Assembly (NCBI RefSeq): GCF_014773265.1
Contig: NZ_JACWMY010000007.1
Coordinates: 1-64,000 of the forward strand
DNA: 64,000 nucleotides
Direction of reading: 5' to 3'
Source of the DNA: Mucilaginibacter pankratovii
GTDB taxonomy: Bacteria; Bacteroidota; Bacteroidia; Sphingobacteriales; Sphingobacteriaceae
Position 1 is the stretch's first letter, and each line of letters begins with the position of its first letter. The position numbers and the translations under genes were made by a program. Shown piece by piece: positions 42,636 through 51,199 of the stretch. A model generated the notes under the pieces. The model was not told where the DNA came from. It made no database searches and was given only the letters and a program-made list of their open reading frames with translations.

Positions 42636-43969
42636 TAATGAGAAATTTAAAATTATCGGCGCTTGTTTTTGTTAGCCTGTGTTTTATCGGGGTTTTAACC
42701 TTATCATATTATCGCAACACAAATTCACAACCCACAGATATAAGCATTGCTATTGATTGCAGTAGCCCTAAAACACAAACCAAATCAATGATAGGGTTTC
42801 TGCTTTCGGTAAACGCACAGAAGCCCGGATCAGACTTAATATTACCGCTACATCCAAAATACTGGCGAGTAAGTTCCAGAAACAAGCGTATAATGGCCAG
42901 GATGAAAATTTTTGGTGCCCAGCCTATTTTTACGGTGAGTGATGTTTTTAAGTATGCAAGCGCCGATGATGATTTTAAAAAAACGCCGGTACGCTTGATG
43001 CGCCAATGGAAAGATACGGTGAAGAGCGTTATGTTTCAGCATAGGGCCGAGAGGATTAAACCGATATATGATATTTGGAATGAACCAAACGGCAAGCAAT
43101 TTTGGAGCGGAAGTAACGAGGAGTTTTTTGATACTTACAAAAATGGTTACGACCAGATCCGTAGCATGGTGGGTGGTAGCACAGCTATGATATCGGGCCC
43201 GTCGATCTCTAAATTCGATGTAGAATTCCTGGGTAAATTTTTAGATTATTGCCTGGCAAACAAGATGACGCTTGACGTGCTAAGCTGGCACGAATTTAAA
43301 AGTGAAGATGACATACCAAAAGTGGCCGACGATATTTTGCTTGCAAAATCGATGTTTGTAAATAACCCTAAGTATGCGGCGCTGCACATTAAATCTGTTC
43401 AGATAAACGAAATAATTCCGCAGAGCGACCAGTTTTCGCCCGGCAGTATACTGGCCTATTTTACGTACCTGGAAAAAGGTGGTGCCGATGGGGCCTGTAA
43501 GGCCTGCTGGACCGAATCTAACGGGAAAAGCAACTGTTTCAACAATTCGTTAGACGGGCTTATCGATGCGGAATCGATGCAGCCCCGGGCAGCCTGGTGG
43601 GCTTATAACTATTATAATTTAAGTTTGGCCAACAGGTTAAAATATACCTCTAACAACAGCCATGTGGTAGGCTTTGCAAATTATCAAACCAATAACATCC
43701 AGGTTTTACTGGGCTATTATGGTAATAAGACGGCAAACGCAGCTGTAACAAGCGTTAATGTGAACTTACGCAATGTACAATCCCTGGCGTCCTTTGCCAC
43801 AAAAAGCACCGTAAATATCTCGGTATTATCTATCCCCAATACCGGCGAAAAGGTAATGGATGGCCCCAATCCTATCTATCAAACAACTGCAACAGTGAGC
43901 AATGGGCAAATTAGTTTCTCGGTACCCCAGCTTTACTTAAGCGGTGCCTGCGTGGTTAATATCAATTAG
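42632..43969 (+). CDS. GH39-like glycoside hydrolase, membrane-anchored or secreted
   Basis: A 445-residue protein with an N-terminal signal/anchor helix (about 8-26). The following domain looks like a clan GH-A (beta/alpha)8 barrel: WNEPN at 149-153 gives the acid/base Glu151, and INE at 258-260 gives a candidate nucleophile Glu260, about 110 residues later, as in GH39-like enzymes. A C-terminal beta domain (about 350-445) completes the GH39 plan. It would cut a polysaccharide in the periplasm or at the surface. The gene starts inside the GT4 stop codon (ATGA), so synthesis and cleavage functions are coupled. Family placement is tentative. Confidence 0.72.
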   Translation: MIMRNLKLSALVFVSLCFIGVLTLSYYRNTNSQPTDISIAIDCSSPKTQTKSMIGFLLSVNAQKPGSDLILPLHPKYWRVSSRNKRIMARMKIFGAQPIFTVSDVFKYASADDDFKKTPVRLMRQWKDTVKSVMFQHRAERIKPIYDIWNEPNGKQFWSGSNEEFFDTYKNGYDQIRSMVGGSTAMISGPSISKFDVEFLGKFLDYCLANKMTLDVLSWHEFKSEDDIPKVADDILLAKSMFVNNPKYAALHIKSVQINEIIPQSDQFSPGSILAYFTYLEKGGADGACKACWTESNGKSNCFNNSLDGLIDAESMQPRAAWWAYNYYNLSLANRLKYTSNNSHVVGFANYQTNNIQVLLGYYGNKTANAAVTSVNVNLRNVQSLASFATKSTVNISVLSIPNTGEKVMDGPNPIYQTTATVSNGQISFSVPQLYLSGACVVNIN

Positions 43970-43986
43970 AGGCAGCAGGCTCAGCG

Positions 43987-45192
43987 TTAAATAATGTTCA
44001 GGATCTTATCGCTAAAGGTTTTTGGTGAAAAACGTTCTGCATTAGGGAAATCTACAAACTTAGGTTTAGTTTTTAACGTGTTTATCAATACATTGGCCAG
44101 CGCCTGGTTATCATTAGGGTTGTACATAATGCCGTTATGGCCGTTTGTAATTGTTTCGTTTACCCCTGTTACTTTCGCAGCTATGGTATACAGGCCGCAA
44201 AGCGAGCTTTCTATTAAAACAACCGGAGATCCCTCTGATGACTCTATTACCTTATCAAACCCTTCAAAATCGCAGGCTTCTTTATCAATGGTTGGGAAAA
44301 TGAAATAATCACAATTCTTCATCCACTCCAGCACGTTGTCTCTCCAGCCTATCCAGTAAACATACTCATCCAGTCCGTTGGCATGGCAGTACTCTACCAG
44401 GTGATTCTTGAAGTTTTCTTCGGGTTTGGTTTTAGGATTGCCTAACAAAAACAGTACGGGCATTTGCTCTGGTGTAAATGCATCTTTAACGGCTTTCATG
44501 GCGTATATTAAGTGATGCACACCTTTTTGCGGCCTTATAAGGCCCGCGAAAAGTAGTTTTGTACGGCCGGTTAATTCCGGCTTCAACAGGCCGCTTATTT
44601 CGGTTTTTACGGCATCGGCATTAATTGCGCCATATTGTGAGAAATCTATCCCGTAGTTAAGCACCATCTTTTTGGGCGATGGAGGTAAGCTCTCCAACAC
44701 ATCGGTGCTGGGGCACATTAAATGGTTGGTAAAGGTTAAATATATAAGCCGGGCAAATGACGGCCTCAATTTATTCTTGCCCTGCAGGTAGCAGATCTTT
44801 TTGCCCTTAAAAAACATGCAAAGGTATAGCATCATCACCGCTCCGCGGGGATCGCAGAAGTACATGCTATCAAACTTACCCTTTTTTAATATTTTAAAAC
44901 ACTGCGAGTAAAAAGGTACAAGGCCTTTAAAAATTGAATTGAAAAAATTAGAAGGCTTAAACCACCTATCGGAGTTGCCGTATTGCTTAAGCGTATCGCT
45001 GGTGTTAACCATTATAATTTCATCTACATACGGCCCAAACATTTCGTGGTGTATGTTGGTGGGGTCGTCTGCCAGCAGAAGGGTGATATAAAAATTTTCT
45101 GCTTTTAACGCTTTACAAAAATTTAACGATACGCGTTGTGCACCGGAGAAAACCGGATAAGATTCAAAAACTAAAACTTTCTTATTTTTCAT
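43987..45192 (-). CDS. Glycosyltransferase family 4
   Basis: A 401-residue GT-B enzyme. I use the ATG at 45192, giving the typical first strand KKVLVFESYPVFSGAQRVSL; an upstream ATG at 45237 would add 15 residues and overlap the previous gene. RTKLLFAGLIRPQKGVHHLI opens the second domain, VFLLGNPK follows, and ESSEGSPVVLIESSLCG holds a likely EX7E pair. It is downstream of a GT2 gene and convergent with the GH39-like gene (17-base gap). Confidence 0.88.
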   Translation of the reverse strand: MKNKKVLVFESYPVFSGAQRVSLNFCKALKAENFYITLLLADDPTNIHHEMFGPYVDEIIMVNTSDTLKQYGNSDRWFKPSNFFNSIFKGLVPFYSQCFKILKKGKFDSMYFCDPRGAVMMLYLCMFFKGKKICYLQGKNKLRPSFARLIYLTFTNHLMCPSTDVLESLPPSPKKMVLNYGIDFSQYGAINADAVKTEISGLLKPELTGRTKLLFAGLIRPQKGVHHLIYAMKAVKDAFTPEQMPVLFLLGNPKTKPEENFKNHLVEYCHANGLDEYVYWIGWRDNVLEWMKNCDYFIFPTIDKEACDFEGFDKVIESSEGSPVVLIESSLCGLYTIAAKVTGVNETITNGHNGIMYNPNDNQALANVLINTLKTKPKFVDFPNAERFSPKTFSDKILNII

Positions 45193-45221
45193 GAAATTTT
45201 TTATTAAAGGGATACTTTGAT

Positions 45222-46226
45222 TTAATTGACTACCCATTTTTTGCCACTCGCAAGTGATCTGGCAATTCCAAAAAAGTATTTTATCCTTCGTATATTAAAA
45301 AGGCGCAGCACATCGGCCCGCCGGCCATTCCAAAGCAGGTAATACATTATCCTTTCAATCAACAATTGTGTTAAGTAAGCCTGGTCTAAAATCGAATCGT
45401 CTGTTTTAAGAATTATGGCATCAACCGTGGCCTGCAATTCTTTCAGAGGGATATTTGGATTTATTTTGGCCCTGCCCGGGCCGGTAATAATGCTCAATGT
45501 TTCTAATTCCTGATCAGTTAAGCGCCCGCCTAACTTTAAATTTAAATGCATCAGGATCTGTTTGAACATAGCATGATCTATACCGCGTTCGCCTTCATAG
45601 CTGCTGGTTACGCTACCCGGATGTTTACGGTAATGCAACAGCACGGTTGGAAGGTTATGAAACTCGCAGGTACCTATCAGGTCTATCCACAGTTTGTAGT
45701 CTTCGTACTTAGGGCAGGTGGGATCAAATGTGATATCTTTAATAATATCAGAACGGAACACTACAGTGGGGTGAACAAAAGGGTTATAGCAATAAAGCGT
45801 AGCTATAATTTTGCGCTGGGTTACCGGGCTGTAGCGGATCTTATTGGTTGATCCAAAATACTGCACCGCGGTACCAAGGAGCCCAACTGATGGGTGCTCA
45901 TCCAGGTAATTTACCTGCTGTAACAATCTTTCGGGAAAAGCTATATCATCGCTATCCATCCTTGCAATATATTTGCCGCCTTTTTTTATAGCTATTTCTA
46001 ATCCCCGGTTAAGCGAGTAGATCAAACCTTTATTTTGCCCGTTAGAATAGTAACAAATTCTTTCGTCTTTTATAGACAGGATCACTTCTTCAGATTTGTC
46101 TTTGGAGCCATCATTAATTATGATCAGATCAAAATTTGCAAAACTTTGGTTGAGCACACTGTTTATAGAATCGAGCAGAAAGTCTGCCTGGTTATAAACG
46201 GCCATAATAATATTAACCTTTGCCAT
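45222..46226 (-). CDS. Glycosyltransferase family 2
   Basis: A 334-residue GT2 enzyme. VNIIMAVYNQADFLLDSINSVL, INDGSKDKS and ARMDSDDIAF give the nucleotide and DxD motifs in good order; KYEDYKLWIDL and a later HYRKHPGS match the family's C-terminal part. The last third is helical. It forms a unit with the GT4 gene downstream. Confidence 0.93.
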   Translation of the reverse strand: MAKVNIIMAVYNQADFLLDSINSVLNQSFANFDLIIINDGSKDKSEEVILSIKDERICYYSNGQNKGLIYSLNRGLEIAIKKGGKYIARMDSDDIAFPERLLQQVNYLDEHPSVGLLGTAVQYFGSTNKIRYSPVTQRKIIATLYCYNPFVHPTVVFRSDIIKDITFDPTCPKYEDYKLWIDLIGTCEFHNLPTVLLHYRKHPGSVTSSYEGERGIDHAMFKQILMHLNLKLGGRLTDQELETLSIITGPGRAKINPNIPLKELQATVDAIILKTDDSILDQAYLTQLLIERIMYYLLWNGRRADVLRLFNIRRIKYFFGIARSLASGKKWVVN

Positions 46227-46257
46227 GTTTGTATTAAGGTATTGTGTTTAACCATTA

Positions 46258-46315
46258 AGCTGGTTACTCCAAGCAAATAAGTATCGACTTAGCCGAACTG
46301 ATAATTTAACCAGCT
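46258..46315. repeat. 9-bp inverted repeat between Wzy and GT2 genes
   Basis: AGCTGGTTA (46258-46266) and TAACCAGCT (46307-46315) are perfect complements 40 bases apart, right after the stop of the polymerase gene (minus strand). Could be a weak terminator or attenuator; no T-run follows. Confidence 0.3.
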
Positions 46316-46316
46316 C

Positions 46317-47783
46317 TTATTCCTTTTCCGGTTTATGATCACCTTCTATTTCGTCTGTTTCTTCAGGATAGCGTATTAAATCGGCCCTGTTATAGCCCCT
46401 GTCTATATCATCAGTTTTATTATTTGTTTTATTGCTAACTGTTGCAGTGTCGTCTTCAACAGTAGTTACTAAAACCAATGTATCCTTAGCTATGGATTGA
46501 CTATTAATTATGGCAGCAACCAATACAAATAAAAGTGTGAAATTGAGGAAATATAAGTTACCCATAGATTCGGAGATACCCGCGAATAGGATATATAACA
46601 TGAAACTTAATAGGGGATATGCCAATTTTGACCCATTATTCCACATTAACCTGATTTTTTTAAAAAGGTTAAAGAGCAAGCCCATGTATATGATAAGGCC
46701 GATATAACCATAATCAAAAATTGCGGAGAGTGCTGTGTTGTGCGGGCTTTTAGCTTCCGGGTCTCTCCAGCCAACAAAAAGATAGGCCCATTTTTTTGAC
46801 ATGCCAGAACCATAATGCCCGTGCAAGCCGTAACCGATTAATTGTTCGGGTTGAAAATTAGCCAGCCACTCTACTGCCATATTCCAAATAACATAGCGCG
46901 AGTTTCCTGTTTTCAACTCATTTCCACCCCTGGAAATAAACTCAAGTTCGGGGATTTGTGAGATTATCGGCGTGATGTAAAGAAACATTAGCGGGCCAAT
47001 TATCACTATTATTGGGGCTAAACCGAAGATCCGTGGTAATTTAGTCCTGTTGAAACGCGATTGCCATATTTTACCTAAGTAAATCATGACAGTAATTAAA
47101 AAGGGGAAGTAAAGCGAAGACCTGGAATCGACAAATAAAAGCGTTGCCAAAAAAACAGCGGAGGAGAGCCCGGTAACAAACCTTCTTTTGTTATGGAAAA
47201 TAAACATAGAAACGCTTAAACAGAAGGCTCCGCCAATGTAAACGGCATAATTATTAAAACCAGCTTCTAACGGGAATTGTACCCGGTTAATATTAAGCCC
47301 CAGGTGAGAAAGCAACACCGCGTTCATCGATTCGTGATCATTGGCAAGTACGCTCTGTGTAAGTGTTACGTGTAACCAAAACAATATAAAATTGCTTATA
47401 GCCAACAAACAAAACGGAACTATACAAAAATCAATTAAAACGTCTTCCTGACTTCTAAACCTCGTTTTTGACCAGTAATACAAGAAAAAACAAATGCAAT
47501 ATATTGCGAATAATAGTGTATTCCCGACGTTAAACAGGACGAAATTTAAAGAGTCATGCGTGCCACTGGTTCTTATAAGACTGATTACTATAATTAATAC
47601 GTAAAAAATAAGATGGCTATTTATCCGGAATAGATTTTTAAAATTTAACAGCGGGCTTTTTTTCCAAAGGATTGCAATGGCTAAAGCCAAAACAAGTACC
47701 GGCGCCAGGCTTATTACAATGTTGTCGGCAAAATAGTTTAATTTTAATATTACTAAGAAAATTATAAGTGCGTTTATTTTCAT
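46317..47783 (-). CDS. Wzy/O-antigen ligase-like polymerase of module B, with long polar tail
   Basis: A 488-residue protein with about ten to eleven membrane helices and the ligase/polymerase signature (periplasmic loop with SRGGNELKTGNSRY, then IGYGLHGHYG). It would polymerise the repeat units flipped by the module B Wzx. The C-terminal 60 residues are hydrophilic and acidic (TVEDDTAT..., ending DEIEGDHKPEKE), presumably cytoplasmic. A hairpin (47820-47845) lies in its upstream gap. Confidence 0.83.
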   Translation of the reverse strand: MKINALIIFLVILKLNYFADNIVISLAPVLVLALAIAILWKKSPLLNFKNLFRINSHLIFYVLIIVISLIRTSGTHDSLNFVLFNVGNTLLFAIYCICFFLYYWSKTRFRSQEDVLIDFCIVPFCLLAISNFILFWLHVTLTQSVLANDHESMNAVLLSHLGLNINRVQFPLEAGFNNYAVYIGGAFCLSVSMFIFHNKRRFVTGLSSAVFLATLLFVDSRSSLYFPFLITVMIYLGKIWQSRFNRTKLPRIFGLAPIIVIIGPLMFLYITPIISQIPELEFISRGGNELKTGNSRYVIWNMAVEWLANFQPEQLIGYGLHGHYGSGMSKKWAYLFVGWRDPEAKSPHNTALSAIFDYGYIGLIIYMGLLFNLFKKIRLMWNNGSKLAYPLLSFMLYILFAGISESMGNLYFLNFTLLFVLVAAIINSQSIAKDTLVLVTTVEDDTATVSNKTNNKTDDIDRGYNRADLIRYPEETDEIEGDHKPEKE

Positions 47784-47819
47784 TGAAAAAATTTTAATAG
47801 TATACCCACGGTCAGGTAA

Positions 47820-47845
47820 AACGTCAACTCTCTAAGTTGAGCGTT
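47820..47845. promoter_or_regulatory. Hairpin upstream of the polymerase gene, with alternative pairing
   Basis: TCAACT-ctcta-AGTTGA forms a 6-bp stem, extended by AACG/CGTT past a bulged G. An alternative pairing is GTCAAC (47823-47828) with GTTGAC (47843-47848). AGGTAAA occurs on both sides of the hairpin. It may be a leader structure or operator. Confidence 0.4.
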
Positions 47846-47910
47846 GACAGGTAAACTTACGTCGAAAATGCTACATTTTCAATATTGGCATTCGCCATCA
47901 ACGCTTTACT

Positions 47911-48807
47911 TTATTGCGCTTTGTTTGTATCGTTAAAGATCTCTTCGAACGGCTGACGTTTAAACACCTCTAATTTACCACCAAAAGTAGCGTTTATCAC
48001 CTCTCTTCCGTCAGCTTCAAAGTACTCTTTTGCTTTTGCAAAACCTTGCTCCATTCTATCTACGTTAGGATCGTGCCACTTATATCCTTTGCCAAAATAT
48101 TGCGGGTTAAAATGGTTAGGGTCGTCTTCCGTTGATAAAATATCAAAACCACTTTCTCTAACATTACTTATTAGTGCCGATTTTGGAATAATGTAATTAT
48201 GATCAAAGCCTATCATGTAAACCGTTTTAAAGCCCATGTAATAAGCCAGCTCCAGGCACAGATAAGTAACAGAACCACCTACCCACAGGCGACGAACAGG
48301 GTCGGTTGAAAAAGAGGGGAAGTTTTTCTTATCACCGTAATTCCTCAAAACATTCATCAAAAAAGTTTTATTATCCGGTTCTAACAAGTAAGCTAAATAT
48401 GTCCCGAAGAATTTATACTGCGATTCGTGATAAGCATTTATTTCATCCTTTCTATCTACTGCTACCAAATAATCTTCAATAACATAGAAGGTTGGATAAA
48501 ACTGCATTTTCTCATAGTTGAGATATATGGCATTAACCCCAAAAGTATACTCGTTTTTTAACTTTGTTAAATCCAACGCGTTTAACGATGGGCCATTGCC
48601 GATGATAAAACAGCGTTCTCCCTTAAATTTATCTTTTAAGTTTCTAAACTCGCGATCTCTCTTGGTGAAAAATATATTCTTTCCGGCGAGTTTAAACCGT
48701 GTGGTATATATAATCCGCATGAAGATATTAGTGTGTTTGTCAAACGCGTACTGATCTACAAGCAAGTAGTATAGAGGCCCAAAAATCTTTTTTAAAATAG
48801 TCTTCAT
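47911..48807 (-). CDS. GNGPSL-motif protein (DUF115/GT42 sialyltransferase-like)
   Basis: A 298-residue soluble protein. RCFIIGNGPSL at 65-75 and GGSVTYLCLELAYYMGFKTVYMIGFDHNY in the middle are the marks of the DUF115/MptE-like group, which shares its nucleotide-binding core with GT42 sialyltransferases of Campylobacter (the same GNGPSL and S-G-V-x-ALGYKEIYLSG-D layout, by memory). A later DPNHFNPQYF could supply the catalytic His. The CMP-sugar genes at 51200-53559 support a role in transferring a CMP-activated acidic sugar, but this is inferred. Confidence 0.72.
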   Translation of the reverse strand: MKTILKKIFGPLYYLLVDQYAFDKHTNIFMRIIYTTRFKLAGKNIFFTKRDREFRNLKDKFKGERCFIIGNGPSLNALDLTKLKNEYTFGVNAIYLNYEKMQFYPTFYVIEDYLVAVDRKDEINAYHESQYKFFGTYLAYLLEPDNKTFLMNVLRNYGDKKNFPSFSTDPVRRLWVGGSVTYLCLELAYYMGFKTVYMIGFDHNYIIPKSALISNVRESGFDILSTEDDPNHFNPQYFGKGYKWHDPNVDRMEQGFAKAKEYFEADGREVINATFGGKLEVFKRQPFEEIFNDTNKAQ

Positions 48808-48836
48808 ATTTAAATAAGTTAAATGTTAATTACATG

Positions 48837-48859
48837 GCAGCTTTTACTAAGAAAGCTGC
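48837..48859. repeat. 8-bp hairpin between the flippase and GNGPSL-protein genes
   Basis: GCAGCTTT-tactaag-AAAGCTGC, perfect arms and a 7-base loop. It lies past the flippase stop and 30 bases before the start of the next gene, so it could attenuate transcription or stabilise the message. No T-run. Confidence 0.45.
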
Positions 48860-48937
48860 ATAAATTTTGTTTGCTGAAAAAGGTATTCTCTGTATGTATG
48901 GGCAATTTTTTTTAATGTTTTAGATATTAAGCAGTTG

Positions 48938-50380
48938 TTAATATATTCTGTTTATCAGAACCCGTATGATACACACCATAATTAATATAGCCGCAGGTAA
49001 TAATGCACTACGTTTAAAATACCATAAGAAGTTGGTCCTAAGCGATTTAATCGACAAGTAAACGTTCCACCAGTTATTGATGATCAGGTTAGATATTCCC
49101 TGCGCTAAGGGAAATGCCCACACATCTATCTTTGGTAAAAAGATATAAATTAACCCAATATTCACTGCTCCACTTATGATAGCCGATTTATAGAACGGAA
49201 TTTTGTTAGTTGTAACAACAATTTGTGCATGCATGGCATGATGCCGCTCTAAAAACCAAATTAATCCTAATACAATCAGGATATTATAGTCAATCAGTTT
49301 CGCTTTAGACCCTATTAAGGTTAATCCCCATTGACCAAAAAATATTAAGACAGATATGCCGATAACATACACCAGCAGGGCTCGTTTAATGCTTATTGCG
49401 GTAATGTTTATTAAGCCACTAAGGTCGTTTTTTACCCGCAACCCCGAGAAAGCGGGAAGTTTTGAATAGAACGGCGCTTGTGAGAATTGGGAAACAGTGG
49501 TAATTAATTTTAACGTAAGCAGATAGGCTGCCAATTTAGCTGAATCGGACACGTTTGAGTAAATTAACCCGGTGGCCTGGTTTATCCCCGTCGAACATAA
49601 AATCAATATACCAGAACGCCAGGTTGGAGCCCAGCACCAAAGGAAAACATCCTTATGAAAAGAGAAAAACTTAAATTCTTTAAACTTCCCATCACATATT
49701 TCCCTTTCCAGAAAATAGTCTCTTGTGATTAAAATTACGCTGAAAATTACCTGTGCGGCCGATAGAACTAATAAGCTATAATTAAAATAAACGATTAAAA
49801 CCGACACTATAACGTTTAGGAAATTATTGATGATATCCCAACGATTTATTACTACAATGTTATTTGTTCCAATAATCACCGAATCGAATTTTCTGCTGAA
49901 AAAGCTTATAAAAACGCTGGCAACATATAAGTAATAAGAATTCCATAGTTGTCCTTGCTCATGCGTTTTCAGTATCACAGTACTTATTGGCTGGTACGTA
50001 AAGGCAATTATCAATACAACCACCAAAAAGCTGATAAATAAGTAGGTAGAGTTGATGGTGCCATATATTTTTTCCAATAGCGGCCAATTGGGCTTTCCGT
50101 TCAGATGCTTGTGATTGCCATCACTTACATCTGTTGGGCTTTCTAACCCATAAAAAGCAAATGATGTTATCCTGGAAAAGCTGGGATAAAACCCAAAATC
50201 AATAACTATTGCAAAAGAATTTATGGTTAATAGTAAATACCAAAATGCAATTTCGTTGATATTATACCTAACCAAAATTAACGGCGTAAGTACTAAAAGT
50301 TTAATAGAGCTGCTTAGCATATTGCCCCATGTTAAAATGGTTGGCGAACTCCATGCTTTTTTTATTAATTTGCTAATCAT
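48938..50380 (-). CDS. Wzx-type oligosaccharide flippase, module B
   Basis: A 480-residue polytopic membrane protein with about 12-14 helices of the polysaccharide-transporter (MATE-like/PST) fold; LLVLTPLILVRYNINEIAFWYLL at the N terminus and regularly spaced Arg/Lys-flanked helices fit. It would flip the undecaprenyl-linked repeat to the periplasm, where the Wzy protein acts. Its start overlaps the preceding SGNH gene by eight bases. Confidence 0.88.
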   Translation of the reverse strand: MISKLIKKAWSSPTILTWGNMLSSSIKLLVLTPLILVRYNINEIAFWYLLLTINSFAIVIDFGFYPSFSRITSFAFYGLESPTDVSDGNHKHLNGKPNWPLLEKIYGTINSTYLFISFLVVVLIIAFTYQPISTVILKTHEQGQLWNSYYLYVASVFISFFSRKFDSVIIGTNNIVVINRWDIINNFLNVIVSVLIVYFNYSLLVLSAAQVIFSVILITRDYFLEREICDGKFKEFKFFSFHKDVFLWCWAPTWRSGILILCSTGINQATGLIYSNVSDSAKLAAYLLTLKLITTVSQFSQAPFYSKLPAFSGLRVKNDLSGLINITAISIKRALLVYVIGISVLIFFGQWGLTLIGSKAKLIDYNILIVLGLIWFLERHHAMHAQIVVTTNKIPFYKSAIISGAVNIGLIYIFLPKIDVWAFPLAQGISNLIINNWWNVYLSIKSLRTNFLWYFKRSALLPAAILIMVCIIRVLINRIY

Positions 50381-51176
50381 TGATTATTTCTTTGATCTTT
50401 GAATGAATGTCAATAAAAAGCTTTTTAAAACCTTCACCTGTAAAATGAATATTATCAATAGTGAACTTTTTTATCTCCGTGTCGGTCCAGTTTTTTAAAG
50501 TTGTTCGATTAGGCATTTTCTCTCCAAGTAGTTCATCGTATTCACTAACCATCTGATCAATATTTGTTGGCCTGCCGTTTAAATAGTTTCCGTCCCATCC
50601 TTTCACAAAGTGATTGGAGTCTATCCATATCAGGTTCTCTATTGCAGTAAGCTTCGGAATTATTTCCGTTTTAAAATATTCTTTCGAATAAATAGTGGTG
50701 GTCAGCTCGTTTCTATAATACACGTTAAACGGATGCTTATGATACGTAGCGTTGGCAATAAACAAATCTTCAAATCCAGCTACGCCTTCTTTGCTTTTTT
50801 TTACTACTTCAATATTGCTTAATGGCCTCGGCGAAAAATCCACAACCCCGCAATGTAAAACCACGGCCGAAAACTCACTCTTGTTTGGTACCGTATTGTA
50901 GAAATTTAAAAAATCAACTATGGTAGTAAATTTTTCAGGACAGATACGGTATTCCACTTGATAATGGCGCGCTAAATAGCTGATGTATGTTTTAAATGGC
51001 ATTTTCCCCAGTTTTCCCGCTACGTTAAATCCGCGCGAATCTGTATAAACCAATATTTTAACATCATTTTTATTTATTAAAACAAGGAGCCGGCTATATA
51101 TAGTAAAAACTACATTTAAACTTTTATTTAATAGTTTAAATAAAAGCCTTCCTGGAATTTTTAAAAGCGAGTGCAT
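50373..51176 (-). CDS. SGNH-hydrolase-like protein
   Basis: A 267-residue protein. It has the SGNH hydrolase pattern in divergent form: YTDSRG at 45-49 (block I, Ser47), HCGVVDF (block III-like), IWIDSNH, and DNIHFTGEGF (block V, Asp and His). A hydrophobic N-terminal stretch (20-34) could be a membrane anchor. SGNH proteins in glycan clusters act as O-acetylesterases or acetyltransferases; the direction cannot be read. It follows the SDR gene by 23 bases and overlaps the flippase. Confidence 0.72.
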   Translation of the reverse strand: MHSLLKIPGRLLFKLLNKSLNVVFTIYSRLLVLINKNDVKILVYTDSRGFNVAGKLGKMPFKTYISYLARHYQVEYRICPEKFTTIVDFLNFYNTVPNKSEFSAVVLHCGVVDFSPRPLSNIEVVKKSKEGVAGFEDLFIANATYHKHPFNVYYRNELTTTIYSKEYFKTEIIPKLTAIENLIWIDSNHFVKGWDGNYLNGRPTNIDQMVSEYDELLGEKMPNRTTLKNWTDTEIKKFTIDNIHFTGEGFKKLFIDIHSKIKEIIND

Positions 51177-51199
51177 TTACGTTGTTGTTTTTGCGAAAT

